Assembly: GCA_963840055.1 (NCBI GenBank) | Contig: CAWIXM010000008.1 | Coordinates: 248,001-312,000 of the forward strand | Reading direction: 5' to 3' | DNA: 64,000 nt | Source: Rhodoplanes sp963840055 | Lineage (GTDB): Bacteria; Pseudomonadota; Alphaproteobacteria; Rhizobiales; Xanthobacteraceae | Shown here: piece after piece, positions 8,969 through 17,238 of the stretch | Numbering within the stretch: the first letter of the stretch is position 1 | How the letters are laid out: each line of letters starts with the position of its first letter | Made by a program: the position numbers and the translations under genes | The notes under the pieces: model-generated | The model's input: the letters and a program-made list of their open reading frames with translations, nothing else | Databases searched by the model: none | Told to the model about the DNA's origin: nothing

Positions 8969-9401
8969 CGATCTCCCGATCGCCGCACTCGTTCATTCCA
9001 TGCCCGGCCGGGCGCGATTGCGCATTGGCGGGCGGCGCGGCGACAGCGTGTTTTTCGCCGCGATCGCGACGGGCCTGTCGGCGCTTCCGGGCGTCTATCA
9101 TGTCGATGTGCGGCCGCTCACCGGCAGCATCGTGATTTCGCACGGTCCGCCCATTGCGCGGATCGGCGCGGCGGCGGAGCAGGCCGGGCTGTTCGCGCTG
9201 GCGGAGGCCGCCGAGGAAGCGGTCGACTGGCCGGAGCTGCCGATCGATCCGCGCGTCGCCATGACCGTCGGCCTTGGCCTGGTGGCGGTGTGGCAACTGC
9301 TGCGCGGCCAGATTTTCCCGCCGGCCGTCACCGCGGCCTGGTATGCGGCGCATCTCGCCGGCTGGTCCGCGTTCGACGACATGCACGACGACGGGGAGTG
9401 A
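8961..9401 (+). CDS. HMA2-like (heavy-metal-associated type 2) domain protein
   Basis: A 146-residue protein that begins with VHSMPGRARLRIGG, the characteristic H-x-x-PGR-x-R-x-R start of the HMA2 domain, followed by a ferredoxin-like fold with YHVDVRPLTGSIVISH. The second half holds two hydrophobic segments (about residues 96-112 and 116-130). There is no cysteine anywhere, so it cannot bind metal through a CxxC site as classical HMA domains do. Such genes are often neighbours of P-type ATPases; none is present here. It overlaps the DUF5132-like gene and is followed by a repeat block. Confidence 0.6.
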   Translation: MADDLPIAALVHSMPGRARLRIGGRRGDSVFFAAIATGLSALPGVYHVDVRPLTGSIVISHGPPIARIGAAAEQAGLFALAEAAEEAVDWPELPIDPRVAMTVGLGLVAVWQLLRGQIFPPAVTAAWYAAHLAGWSAFDDMHDDGE

Positions 9402-9440
9402 TCGGCAGGCGGCGGGCGAAGCAAATGCGGCTGTGCCGCA

Positions 9441-9573
9441 TGTACGCGCGGGTCAAGCCCGCGCATGACGGTCATTCCGGAAGCCGAGCGCAGCGAGGCT
9501 GTCCGGAATCCACAGACAGGTTTGCGACTTGGATTCCGGGCTCGCGGGCCTTCGCCCGCGCCCCGGAATGACG
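9441..9573. repeat. Palindromic intergenic repeat with GTCATTCCGG/CCGGAATGAC ends
   Basis: Several nested inverted repeats: GCGCGGGTCAAGCCCGCGC, then an outer pair GTCATTCCGG (9471-9480) and CCGGAATGAC (9563-9572) enclosing further palindromes (GGGCTCGCGGGCCTTCGCCCGCGCCC). Elements of this appearance are scattered in intergenic DNA of Bradyrhizobium and relatives. First element of a repeat block filling 9441-9841. Confidence 0.65.
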
Positions 9574-9627
9574 AAACTCTTGCGGCCCGTATAGCCGCGC
9601 CCGTTCGTCCCCGCGTAAGCAAGCAAG

Positions 9628-9716
9628 CGTAGCCCGGATGGAGCGCAGCGCAATCCGGGTCTTCGTCCCCGGTGCGGGCAAGTCCCGCATTTCGCTTCGC
9701 TTCATGCGGGCTACGG
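9628..9716 (+). repeat. Composite palindromic repeat, copy 1 (pairs with 12867-12957)
   Basis: Starts with CGTAGCCCGGATGGAGCGCA and ends with TTCATGCGGGCTACGG, so the outer ends GTAGCCCG/CGGGCTAC are inverted. Two inner hairpins are CCCGGATG...CAATCCGGG and CCCGCAT...ATGCGGG. Nearly the same element occurs in reverse orientation at 12867-12957, with only the central linker diverged. Confidence 0.75.
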
Positions 9717-9725
9717 ACTCTTTCG

Positions 9726-9841
9726 CCCTCATCCTGAGGAGCCCGCGAAGCGGGCGTCTCGAAGGATGAGGCTAGCAATGCCCTGCCAGCTCACATGGTT
9801 CGAGACGCGCGGCTTCGCCGCGCTCCTCACCATGAGGGCGG
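9726..9841. repeat. Palindromic repeat with CCTCATCCTGAGGAGC / GCTCCTCACCATGAGG ends
   Basis: Contains hairpin GCCCGCGAAGCGGGC and its mirror half GCGCGGCTTCGCCGCGC, enclosed by CTCATCCTGAGGAGC on the left and GCTCCTCACCATGAGGG on the right. Both halves carry the GTCTCGAA / TTCGAGAC pair. It has the form of a mobile-looking intergenic palindrome and no coding potential. Bases 9842-10029, up to cysE, hold nothing further except a possible TTGACA -35 box at 9931-9936 without a good -10. Confidence 0.6.
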
Positions 9842-10029
9842 CCCGGCAATCCATGCTGCCGCCCCGCGCAGGCCATGCGGGCGGGGGAATAACGTCACTG
9901 CGCTGCGGCTGATAAAGAGGAAGTCATTTCCTTGACAACATGAGGGAATATGCCGACATGCGCAGGACTGTGAACTGGACTTCCGCGCGCGAGGGCCGTC
10001 GCCCGAGCGCGCCGCAAGGAGGGACGCCG

Positions 10030-10887
10030 ATGAATATCGCGACCCCATCGCCCACCGGCGCCGTCGTCGAAATGCCGTCGAAGCTGGACCCGCTCTGGGA
10101 CCGGCTGCGCGAACAGGCCGAGGCCATGGTGCGCGCGGCGCCCGAACTGGGCGGCCTCGTCATTTCCGCCATTCTCAGCGCGCCGTCCTTCGAGGTCGCG
10201 GTCGGCCGGCGCGTCGCCGCGCGTCTTGCCAATGCCGAGATTTCCGCCCACCTGCTCGGCGACACGTTCGCCGAGGCTTTTGCTACCGATGCGGCGATCG
10301 TACGGGCGATCCGCGCGGATGTGCTTGCCGTGCTCGACCGCGACCCCGCCGCCAACCGCCTGATCGAGCCGGTGCTGTATTTCAAGGGGTTCCATACGAT
10401 CCAGACCCATCGGCTGGCGCATTGGTTGTGGCGGCGCGGCCGGCGCGATTTTGCGCTTTTTCTCCAGAGCCGGTCATCCGAGGTGTTCCAGACCGACATC
10501 CATCCGGCGGTGCCGTTCGGCGAAGGCATTTTCCTCGATCACGCCACCGGCCTCGTGATCGGCGAAACCGCGGTGGTGGAGAATGACGTATCGATCCTGC
10601 AGGCGGTGACGCTCGGCGGCACCGGCAAGGAATCCGGCGACCGTCACCCGAAAATCCGCCATGGCGTGCTGATCGGGGCGGGCGCGAAAATCCTCGGCAA
10701 TATCGAAATCGGCCACTGCGCCCGCATCGCCGCGGGTTCGGTCGTGCTGCAGCCGGTGCCGCCGAATACGACCGTCGCCGGCGTGCCGGCGCGGGCTGTC
10801 GGTCCCGCGGGCTGTTCCGAGCCCTCGCGCAGCATGGACCAGCTGCTCAGCCGCGAGGCCTACGACTCGTTCACCTACGTCATCTGA
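10030..10887 (+). CDS. cysE: Serine O-acetyltransferase
   Basis: First step of cysteine synthesis: transfers acetyl from acetyl-CoA to serine to give O-acetylserine. The 285-residue protein has the N-terminal helical SAT domain (WDRLREQAEAMV... through FKGFHTIQTHRLAHWLW) and a C-terminal left-handed hexapeptide beta helix (DIHPAVPFGEGIFLDHATGLVIGE, HPKIRHGVLIGAGAKILGNIEIG). The catalytic His of DHATG is present. The frame opens at 9940, but the ATG at 10030 has a strong AAGGAGGG eight bases upstream. It lies directly after the repeat block and is not linked to other cysteine genes. Confidence 0.94.
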   Translation: MNIATPSPTGAVVEMPSKLDPLWDRLREQAEAMVRAAPELGGLVISAILSAPSFEVAVGRRVAARLANAEISAHLLGDTFAEAFATDAAIVRAIRADVLAVLDRDPAANRLIEPVLYFKGFHTIQTHRLAHWLWRRGRRDFALFLQSRSSEVFQTDIHPAVPFGEGIFLDHATGLVIGETAVVENDVSILQAVTLGGTGKESGDRHPKIRHGVLIGAGAKILGNIEIGHCARIAAGSVVLQPVPPNTTVAGVPARAVGPAGCSEPSRSMDQLLSREAYDSFTYVI

Positions 10888-11026
10888 CCGCCGTGATCTG
10901 ATCGCGGCGACCGTAACTGCGGCGCTGACGCGCGGCGGGCGCGCCTTATTTTTGCACATCGCCCTTGGCGCATTTGTCCGCGTGGGCCGGCGCGGATACG
11001 ATGCCGGGACGAGGTGCGAGTCGCCC

Positions 11027-12865
11027 ATGCCCATCCGCCAACTCGATCCCGCCGTGATCAACCGCATCGCCGCCGGCGAGGTGGTCGAGCGGCCGGCGAG
11101 CGTCGTTAAGGAGCTCATCGAAAACGCGCTCGACGCGGGCGCAACACGCATCGATGTGTTCACCGAGGGCGGCGGGCGGCGGCGCATCACGGTGACCGAC
11201 GACGGCTGCGGCATGACGCGCGACGACCTCGCGCTTGCGGTCGAGCGGCACGCCACCTCGAAGCTTGCTGACGGTGATCTCCTTGCCATCCGCACGCTCG
11301 GATTCCGCGGCGAGGCCCTGCCGTCGATCGGAGCGGTGGCGCGGCTTGCGATCACCACCCGGCAGGCGGACGAGCCGCATGCCTGGTCAATCGCCGTTGA
11401 AGGCGGGGCGAAGTCGGAGGTCAAGCCGGCGGCGCTCGCCCAGGGAACGCGCGTCGAGGTGCGCGATCTGTTCCATACGACCCCGGCGCGGCTGAAGTTC
11501 CTCAAGACCGAGCGCACCGAGGCGGAGGCGATCCGCGACGTAGTGCGAAAGCTCGCCATGAGCCGGCCGGACGTCGCCTTCACGCTTGCCGGAGAGGAAC
11601 GCGCGCCGGCGAACTATCCCGCCGCCCTGCCTGGGACGGGGCGGCTTGCGCGGTTGGCCGCCGTGCTCGGGCCCGAGTTTGCGGCGAACGCGATCGAGGT
11701 GGGCGGCGGCCGCGAGGGCCTGGCCATCGAGGGCTTCGCCGGGCTGCCGACGCTCAGCCGCGCCAATGCGCTTGGCCAGTATCTCTTCGTCAACGGCCGC
11801 CCGGTGCGCGACAAGCTGATGCTCGGCGCGGTGCGCGCGGCCTATGCTGATTACCTCCCGCGCGACCGCCATCCGATCGTGGCGCTGTTCGTCGCGATCG
11901 ATCTGCGCGAGGTCGACGTCAACGTGCATCCCGCCAAGGCCGAGGTGCGCTTCCGCGACGCCGGCCTCGTGCGCGCGACGATCGTGCGCGCGCTAAACGA
12001 TGCGCTCCTGCGCGGGGCCGGGCGCGCCGCCACGACGGGCGGGGATGCGACGATCGCGGCGTTACGCGGGGCGAGCGGTGCGCCGCCGCGCGGGTGGGAC
12101 TGGCGGCATTCGCCGGCGCGGCCCAATCTCTCCGCTGCGGCTGCGGCGCTCGCGACCCAGGGTGCGACCGCGCTCGATACGCTCGCTCCGCAATTTGCCG
12201 AAGCGGCGCAGGCCGCCTTCGATGTCGGCGCGCCGTCGGCCGACGCCCGCGCTCAGCCGAGCGAAGCCGCCGCCGAAGCGCTCGACCGCCCACTAGGCGC
12301 GGCGCGCGCGCAACTGCACGAGACTTACATCGTCGCGCAGACCCGCGACGGCGTCGTCATCGTCGACCAGCACGCCGCGCACGAGCGCATTGTCTACGAG
12401 CGCATGAAAGCTCAGCTCTCGGCGAGCGGGATCGCGCGCCAGACCTTGCTCATCCCGGAAATCGTCGAACTCGACGAAGCCGATGTCGCGCGCCTGCTCG
12501 CGCGCGCGAACGAGCTCGCGCGTTACGGCCTCGTCATCGAATCGTTCGGCCCCGGCGCGGTCGCGGTGCGCGAGACGCCGGCGCTGCTCGGCCAGGTCGA
12601 TGCGCAAGCGCTGCTGCGCGATCTTGCCGAGCACATGGCCGAATGGGACGAGGCGCTGCCGCTCGAACGCAGGCTGCTTGCGGTCGCCGCCACCATGGCC
12701 TGCCACGGCTCGGTGCGCGCCGGCCGCAGGCTTAGGCCGGAGGAGATGAACGCGCTGCTGCGCGAGATGGAAGAAACCCCCAACGCCGGCCAGTGCAATC
12801 ACGGCCGCCCTACCTATGTCGAGCTGAAGCTGTCCGACATCGAGCGATTGTTCGGAAGGCGGTAG
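11027..12865 (+). CDS. mutL: DNA mismatch repair protein MutL with endonuclease motif
   Basis: Mismatch-repair coordinator of 612 residues. The N-terminal GHKL ATPase carries ELIENALDAGAT, DDGCGM and GFRGEAL. The transducer domain follows (LFVNGRPVRD, VDVNVHPAKAEVRF), then an Ala-rich linker of about 90 residues, then the C-terminal dimer domain. That domain contains DQHAAHERIVYE (about residue 447), which fits DQHA(x)2E(x)4E of nicking MutL proteins, plus ACHGSVRAG and CNHGRP that complete the metal site. This predicts a MutH-independent mismatch-repair system. The ATG at 11027 begins the universally conserved IRQLDPAVINRIAAGEVVERP region. Confidence 0.96.
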   Translation: MPIRQLDPAVINRIAAGEVVERPASVVKELIENALDAGATRIDVFTEGGGRRRITVTDDGCGMTRDDLALAVERHATSKLADGDLLAIRTLGFRGEALPSIGAVARLAITTRQADEPHAWSIAVEGGAKSEVKPAALAQGTRVEVRDLFHTTPARLKFLKTERTEAEAIRDVVRKLAMSRPDVAFTLAGEERAPANYPAALPGTGRLARLAAVLGPEFAANAIEVGGGREGLAIEGFAGLPTLSRANALGQYLFVNGRPVRDKLMLGAVRAAYADYLPRDRHPIVALFVAIDLREVDVNVHPAKAEVRFRDAGLVRATIVRALNDALLRGAGRAATTGGDATIAALRGASGAPPRGWDWRHSPARPNLSAAAAALATQGATALDTLAPQFAEAAQAAFDVGAPSADARAQPSEAAAEALDRPLGAARAQLHETYIVAQTRDGVVIVDQHAAHERIVYERMKAQLSASGIARQTLLIPEIVELDEADVARLLARANELARYGLVIESFGPGAVAVRETPALLGQVDAQALLRDLAEHMAEWDEALPLERRLLAVAATMACHGSVRAGRRLRPEEMNALLREMEETPNAGQCNHGRPTYVELKLSDIERLFGRR

Positions 12866-12866
12866 C

Positions 12867-12957
12867 GGTAGCCCGCATGAAGCGGAGCGGAATGCGGGAC
12901 AAAGCGCGCGAGCGTTTACGGTGCCCCGGATTGCGCTGCGCTCCATCCGGGCTACGG
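12867..12957 (-). repeat. Composite palindromic repeat, copy 2
   Basis: Reverse-orientation copy of the element at 9628-9716. Its reverse complement starts with CCGTAGCCCGGATGGAGCGC and ends with TTCATGCGGGCTACC. It starts 2 bases after the mutL stop and fills almost all of the mutL-rsmD convergent gap, so its hairpins may double as a transcription stop between the two genes. Confidence 0.75.
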
Positions 12958-12988
12958 CTATGACGCTTGGGGCGCTGCATGCGGGAAT

Positions 12989-13543
12989 TTACGCCGCGCG
13001 GAGAAATACGAGCTCCGTATCGTCGTAGCGGCGGCGTTCGAGTTCCTCAAAACCCTCGGGGGCCTTGAAGCCGGCGTGCGCCGCCTCTTCGACGACGACC
13101 AGCGCCTCAGGCGCAAGCCACCTGCCGTCGCGCGCCGAAGCGAGCGCCTGTTCCGCAAGCCCCTTGCCATAGGGCGGATCGAGGAAGGCGAGCGAGAACG
13201 GCGCAAGCGGATGCACCGGGCCGAGCTTGGTCGCGTCGCGGCGATAGATGCGGGTTGCGCCGCCGAGTCCGAGGGTCGCGACATTCTGCCGGATCAATGC
13301 GCGCGCCGCCGCGCCTTGGTCGACGAACAGCGCGAAAGCCGCGCCCCGCGACAACGCTTCCAGCCCGAGCGCGCCGGTCCCCGCGAACAGGTCGAGCACG
13401 CGCGCGCCGGTGACCGGGTCGCCATAGCTGTGCGCGAGAATGTTGAACAGCGCTTCGCGCAAACGATCGCTGGTCGGGCGGATCGCTTGCGAGCGCGGCG
13501 CAGCAAGCCTGCGTCCGCGAAAGCGTCCCCCGACGATACGCAT
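12989..13543 (-). CDS. rsmD: 16S rRNA (guanine(966)-N(2))-methyltransferase
   Basis: Methylates G966 of 16S rRNA in the 30S subunit. The 184-residue protein starts MRIVGGRFRGRRL, a signature start for RsmD. It has the SAM site LDLFAGTGALGLEALSRGA (about residue 52) and the N6/N2-methyltransferase motif DPPY (about residue 127). The reading frame stays open far upstream (to about 14125), but that extension is a shadow of the neighbouring rluB-type gene; the ATG at 13543 gives the usual length. It sits downstream of the pseudouridine synthase gene, a common alphaproteobacterial order, and converges on mutL. Confidence 0.92.
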   Translation of the reverse strand: MRIVGGRFRGRRLAAPRSQAIRPTSDRLREALFNILAHSYGDPVTGARVLDLFAGTGALGLEALSRGAAFALFVDQGAAARALIRQNVATLGLGGATRIYRRDATKLGPVHPLAPFSLAFLDPPYGKGLAEQALASARDGRWLAPEALVVVEEAAHAGFKAPEGFEELERRRYDDTELVFLRAA

Positions 13544-13634
13544 CAGGCCATCCCGAAAGGTTGCAGACTTTCCGGATAAGATCACGCGTCGCGACCAAGA
13601 GCCAGAGAGCGGCCGATGCAGTCCGCGAGTTGGT

Positions 13635-15054
13635 TCAGCGGGGTTTCGGGCGGGAGGGTCGCGGCCCAGTCCCGCGGGGCCGGTCGCGCGGCACCGGCCG
13701 GCCTCGTCGCGGCTTTCCGCCATCCTGCCGTTGCGCTTGTCCTTCCTTCTCCCTCCCCCCTTGAGGGGGAGGGCCGGGGAGGGGGGTAGCTCGCCGCGAC
13801 TTGTCCTGTGGTTTTCCAATCGGCGTCGCCGGCTTGTCGCCGAAGCGCTCGACCAGAATGCGACGGCCCTTGCGGTCGGCGATGAGGCCGGCGCGCTTCG
13901 GACCGGCGGGCTCTTCGGTGCGGTGTCGCGCCTTGCTCCCCGCGCCGCGGTAATGCCGCCCGAGCGGGGCATCCTCGACGCGCCAGGCATGGCCGCGCCG
14001 CGGTCGTCCCTCCGGCTTTTCCGGAACGTCACCGCCCGCGCGCTCCCGGTCGCCGCGGCGGCGCGGACGCTTCTCGCCGTCGCGATGAGCGGGGCGTCTC
14101 TTGCCGTCGCGCGGAGGGCGATCACGCTCGGGGCGATCGTGCCCAGGGCGCGGACCTGAGCGCTCTTGCTGCTGGCGCGGCGTTCTTTCCGTGCGGTCGT
14201 TGCGAGCGGGGCGCGCGCCCGGTTCCTCCGCGGCGCGGACGACGACGGGCGCGGAGAAGTCGCAGCCCGCCTCGGCGGCGATGCGTTCGCCGAGCTGCTC
14301 GCGCAAGATGCGCGTCTTGATCTCGACGACCTCGCCTTCGCGCATGTCGCCGAGCTGGAACGGGCCGAATGAGACGCGGATCAGCCGGTTCGCCTGCAGC
14401 CCGAGCGACTCGACCACATTGCGCACCTCGCGGTTCTTGCCCTCGCGGATCGCCATGGTGAGCCACACATTGGCGCCCTGCGCGTGATCAAGCGTGGCCT
14501 CGATCGGCCCGTAACGAACGCCGTCGATGGTCATGCCCGCGCGCAGCCGGTCGAGCGCGGCCTGATCGACCCCGCCATGGGCGCGCACGCGGTAGCGCCG
14601 CAGCCATCCGGTCGCCGGCAATTCGAGCACGCGCGCGAGCCCGCCGTCATTGGTAAGCAGCAGCAGCCCTTCCGTATTGATGTCGAGCCGGCCGACGCTG
14701 ACGAGGCGCGGCAGCGCCTTCGGCAACGCCGCAAAGATGGTGGGACGGCCTTCCGGATCGGCGGTCGTGGTCACCAGCCCGACCGGCTTGTAGTATAGGA
14801 ACAGCCGCGTGCGCTCGCGCTGCGGCAGCGGCTTGCCGTCGAATCTCGATGCGGTCTTGCGCGGTGACGGTTACGGCAGGGGAAGCGATGAGTGCGCCGT
14901 TAATGGCGACGCGGCCCGCCGCAATCCATTCCTCCGCCTCGCGGCGCGAGCACAATCCTGCGCGCGCGATCACCTTGGCGATGCGCTCGCCGCCTCGCGG
15001 GTTGGGTGGGCGCGCAGCGCGCGGCGCTTCGGCATGCGGATTTTTTCGCGACAT
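13635..15054 (-). pseudogene. rluB: 23S rRNA pseudouridine synthase RluB-type, split by a frameshift
   Basis: Pseudouridine synthase of the RsuA/RluB family with long tail. The N-terminal S4 RNA-binding domain (IAKVIARAGLCSRREAEEWI) starts at the ATG at 15054. After DRIEI the family sequence DGKPLPQRERTRLFLYYKPVG continues in another frame, with a surplus base near 14840-14845 (ATTCGAC where ATCGAC is expected). The catalytic domain then runs in frame with GRLDINTEGLLLLTNDG (catalytic Asp). The C-terminal 200 residues are Arg/Pro/Gly-rich, as in alphaproteobacterial homologues, and include a translated palindromic repeat. The gene is either disrupted or the base is a sequence error; a start at 14774 would give a protein lacking the S4 domain. 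Confidence 0.82.
13749..13786. repeat. C/G-tract palindrome captured in the rluB-type coding tail
   Basis: CTCCCTCCCCCCTTGAGGGGGAGGG, followed by CCGGGGAGGGGGG, an inverted repeat around TTGA. Such elements are normally intergenic in alphaproteobacteria. Here it lies inside the gene and is read on the minus strand as PLPGPPPQGG, keeping the frame open. Confidence 0.6.
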
Positions 15055-15121
15055 GGCGGCGCTTGCTGTAAGGACGAGGCGCAGGGCCTGATAGCAGAGT
15101 TCTGCGCGGGGCGGGAGCGCG

Positions 15122-15601
15122 ATGCAACGCTCTTTCATGGATATGGCGCTCGACGAGGCGCGCGCCGCGGCGGCGGCAGGCGAGGTGCCGATCGGTTGTG
15201 TCATCGTCTATGACGGCGAGGTGATTGCGCGGGCCGGCAATCGCACGCTCGCCGACCGTGATCCGACCGCGCACGCGGAAATGCTGGCGATCCGCGCGGC
15301 AACCGCCGCGCTCGGCTCCGAGCGCCTCGCCGATTGCGATCTCTATGTCACGCTCGAACCCTGCACGATGTGCGCGGCGGCGATGTCGTTGGCGCGCATC
15401 CGCAGGCTTTATTACGGCGCCGCCGATCCGAAAGGCGGCGCGGTCGAAAGCGGCGTGCGTTTTTTTGCTTCGCCCACCTGCCACCATCGTCCCGATGTTT
15501 ATGGCGGTATCGGCGAGGCGGAGGCGTCGGGGCTGCTGAAGGGCTTTTTTCGGAGTCCGCCGGTGAACTCTCGCGCCAGAGCCACCGAAGATCCGAGTTG
15601 A
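15122..15601 (+). CDS. tadA: tRNA-specific adenosine deaminase
   Basis: Deaminates A34 to inosine in the anticodon of tRNA-Arg(ACG). The 159-residue protein has the zinc site HAEM (catalytic Glu) and PCTMC, the GEVPIGCVIV strand, the SLARIRRLYYGA helix and the family-typical DPKGGAVESGVRFF segment near residue 105. The last 12 residues (SRARATEDPS) are an unusual hydrophilic tail. It is divergent from the rluB-type gene with a 67-base shared upstream region, so the two probably share a regulatory segment. Confidence 0.94.
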   Translation: MQRSFMDMALDEARAAAAAGEVPIGCVIVYDGEVIARAGNRTLADRDPTAHAEMLAIRAATAALGSERLADCDLYVTLEPCTMCAAAMSLARIRRLYYGAADPKGGAVESGVRFFASPTCHHRPDVYGGIGEAEASGLLKGFFRSPPVNSRARATEDPS

Positions 15602-15716
15602 CGTTTGGCATCGCCGCTTGAAAGATCGGGGTTCGCGTCATCGTTGATTGATAGGCCTGTATCGGGCGGCAAATTCCGTGTAACAACGGTTTTCGGACAA
15701 GCTTTGCTGGTTAAAC

Positions 15717-16394
15717 ATGAAAGACCAGAGCTTACCAAAGCCTAGTCGCCACCGGGAGAGGCTGTTCCAGCGGATCCGCCAACATTGGGTCGTCGCGGCT
15801 GCTGGATTGATCGGTGTAGCACTTGGCGGTGCTCTGCAAATCGTTGGAAACGTCAAAGCGCTTTTCGCGCCTGATGCAATAGAGGTGGCTACAGAACAGT
15901 CGAAAGAGGCTATTTCCCGCGAATTCGTCGAAGTGTCGTGGAAGCGCTTGTATCGCTCGCGAGCGTTCGTCGCGCGCCTCAAAAGGTCAGCGTCCGAACA
16001 GGAGATCGATGCGGCATGGAATGCAATGCTGGAAACGGTGGAGCAAATGGCATCGAAAGTGATGATATTTGCAGGCACTTTTGGAAAGTTTTACGGCAGT
16101 TCGTGGCGCAACGAATATGAATATGGCATTCAACCCGATTTTGTAAACGTAACGGAAAAGATTGTCGACCTTCGGTACCGTCTCAAGCAAAAGAGAATCT
16201 CAAGCGAGGAGGTGGCGTGTGAGATTGCTCATATCGAGAACGCGTTTGAGCTGCTTAACATAAGGCTCTATAAGTTCGTTAATTGCTTTGACCCGAGGAA
16301 AAACACAGATCTCACTTGTCAAGTTGCAGGGGGACAAACTATCGAGTTTAAGAGACCCGTGCCGCCAGCATGCCCGTCGACGGCGGGGAATTGA
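15717..16394 (+). CDS. Hypothetical protein with one transmembrane helix
   Basis: A 225-residue protein that I do not recognise. It has a basic N-terminus (about 24 residues), one hydrophobic helix (VVAAAGLIGVALGGALQIVG, about 25-44) and a mostly helical, charged cytoplasmic or periplasmic domain with Trp/Tyr/Phe-rich stretches (WKRLYRSRAFVARL, FGKFYGSSWRNEYEYG). Two Cys lie near the C-terminus. Base composition is clearly less GC-rich than the neighbours and codon use includes many A/T-ending codons, which suggests horizontal acquisition. No clear RBS precedes the ATG. It converges on the patatin gene. Confidence 0.5.
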   Translation: MKDQSLPKPSRHRERLFQRIRQHWVVAAAGLIGVALGGALQIVGNVKALFAPDAIEVATEQSKEAISREFVEVSWKRLYRSRAFVARLKRSASEQEIDAAWNAMLETVEQMASKVMIFAGTFGKFYGSSWRNEYEYGIQPDFVNVTEKIVDLRYRLKQKRISSEEVACEIAHIENAFELLNIRLYKFVNCFDPRKNTDLTCQVAGGQTIEFKRPVPPACPSTAGN

Positions 16395-16416
16395 AGCCTG
16401 CGACGTCGAGAGGGAA

Positions 16417-17238
16417 TTAGCGAAGTAACTGGGCGAGTTCCTCTTTCACCTCTTCCTTGATTCGCTCTCCGGCGCGAATGATGGCGCTCGCCTTGAGGAA
16501 TTCGAGCATGCGGAACGCCGCGACATGCGGCCGGACCAGCAGGTCGGGCGCGCGTGTCTTGAGCTTTTCGGCGACGATGGTCTGGCCCATCATGGAAATG
16601 GTGGCGAACACCGTGTCCCACGGATCGGGCACGTCGCCCGCGCTGCGCGGGCCCGCCGCGCAATCGACCGCCAGCACGATGTCGGCGCGACCGGCGAGGT
16701 GGCTGAAGGGCAGGGGATCGACTGCGGCGCCATCGACCAGCACGCGGCCGCCGTATTCGACCGGCCGCACCAGGCCGGGGATAGCCATGGAGGCGGCGAC
16801 CGCCGGGCGCAGCGGACCTTTGGTAAACACGACCTCCTCGCGGGTGAACAGGTCGCTGGCGACGAGCAACAGCGGGATCGGCAGCTTCGCGAAATCGTCC
16901 GGCACCTCGTCGGGCAGGAACGCCGCGCACAGCCGGTCGCCGTCAAGCAGAATGGGGTTCTGCCCGAGCGGCCGGCGCAGAAAGCTCGACCACGGCGAAG
17001 CGCGCGCGCCGAGCAGGCGGCGGATCAGGTCGGCGCGGTCATGCACGATCCGGATGACGTGCCGCCGGATGGCCTTGCCGCTCATGCCGGAGGCGTAGGC
17101 GACGCCGATCACCGAACCGATCGATGAACCTGCGATCATGACCGGTTTGACGTTGAGCTCGTCGATCGCCTCGAGTACGGCGATATGCGCCAGTCCGCGC
17201 GCGCCCCCGGCCCCGAGCGCGAGCGCAAGGGTCTTCAC
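16417..17238 (-). CDS. Patatin-like phospholipase family protein
   Basis: Predicted lipid acyl hydrolase of 273 residues with the Ser-Asp dyad of patatins. The oxyanion loop is GAGGARGLAH (about residue 9), the nucleophile elbow GSSIGS (about residue 40) and the Asp motif VDGAAVDP (about residue 181). A conserved helix MSGKAIRRHVIRI lies between. The start is GTG at 17238, which overlaps the stop of the upstream dehalogenase gene as GTGA and fits translational coupling; the longer open frame upstream lies inside that gene. It probably hydrolyses phospholipids or other acyl esters; substrate unknown. Confidence 0.88.
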   Translation of the reverse strand: MKTLALALGAGGARGLAHIAVLEAIDELNVKPVMIAGSSIGSVIGVAYASGMSGKAIRRHVIRIVHDRADLIRRLLGARASPWSSFLRRPLGQNPILLDGDRLCAAFLPDEVPDDFAKLPIPLLLVASDLFTREEVVFTKGPLRPAVAASMAIPGLVRPVEYGGRVLVDGAAVDPLPFSHLAGRADIVLAVDCAAGPRSAGDVPDPWDTVFATISMMGQTIVAEKLKTRAPDLLVRPHVAAFRMLEFLKASAIIRAGERIKEEVKEELAQLLR

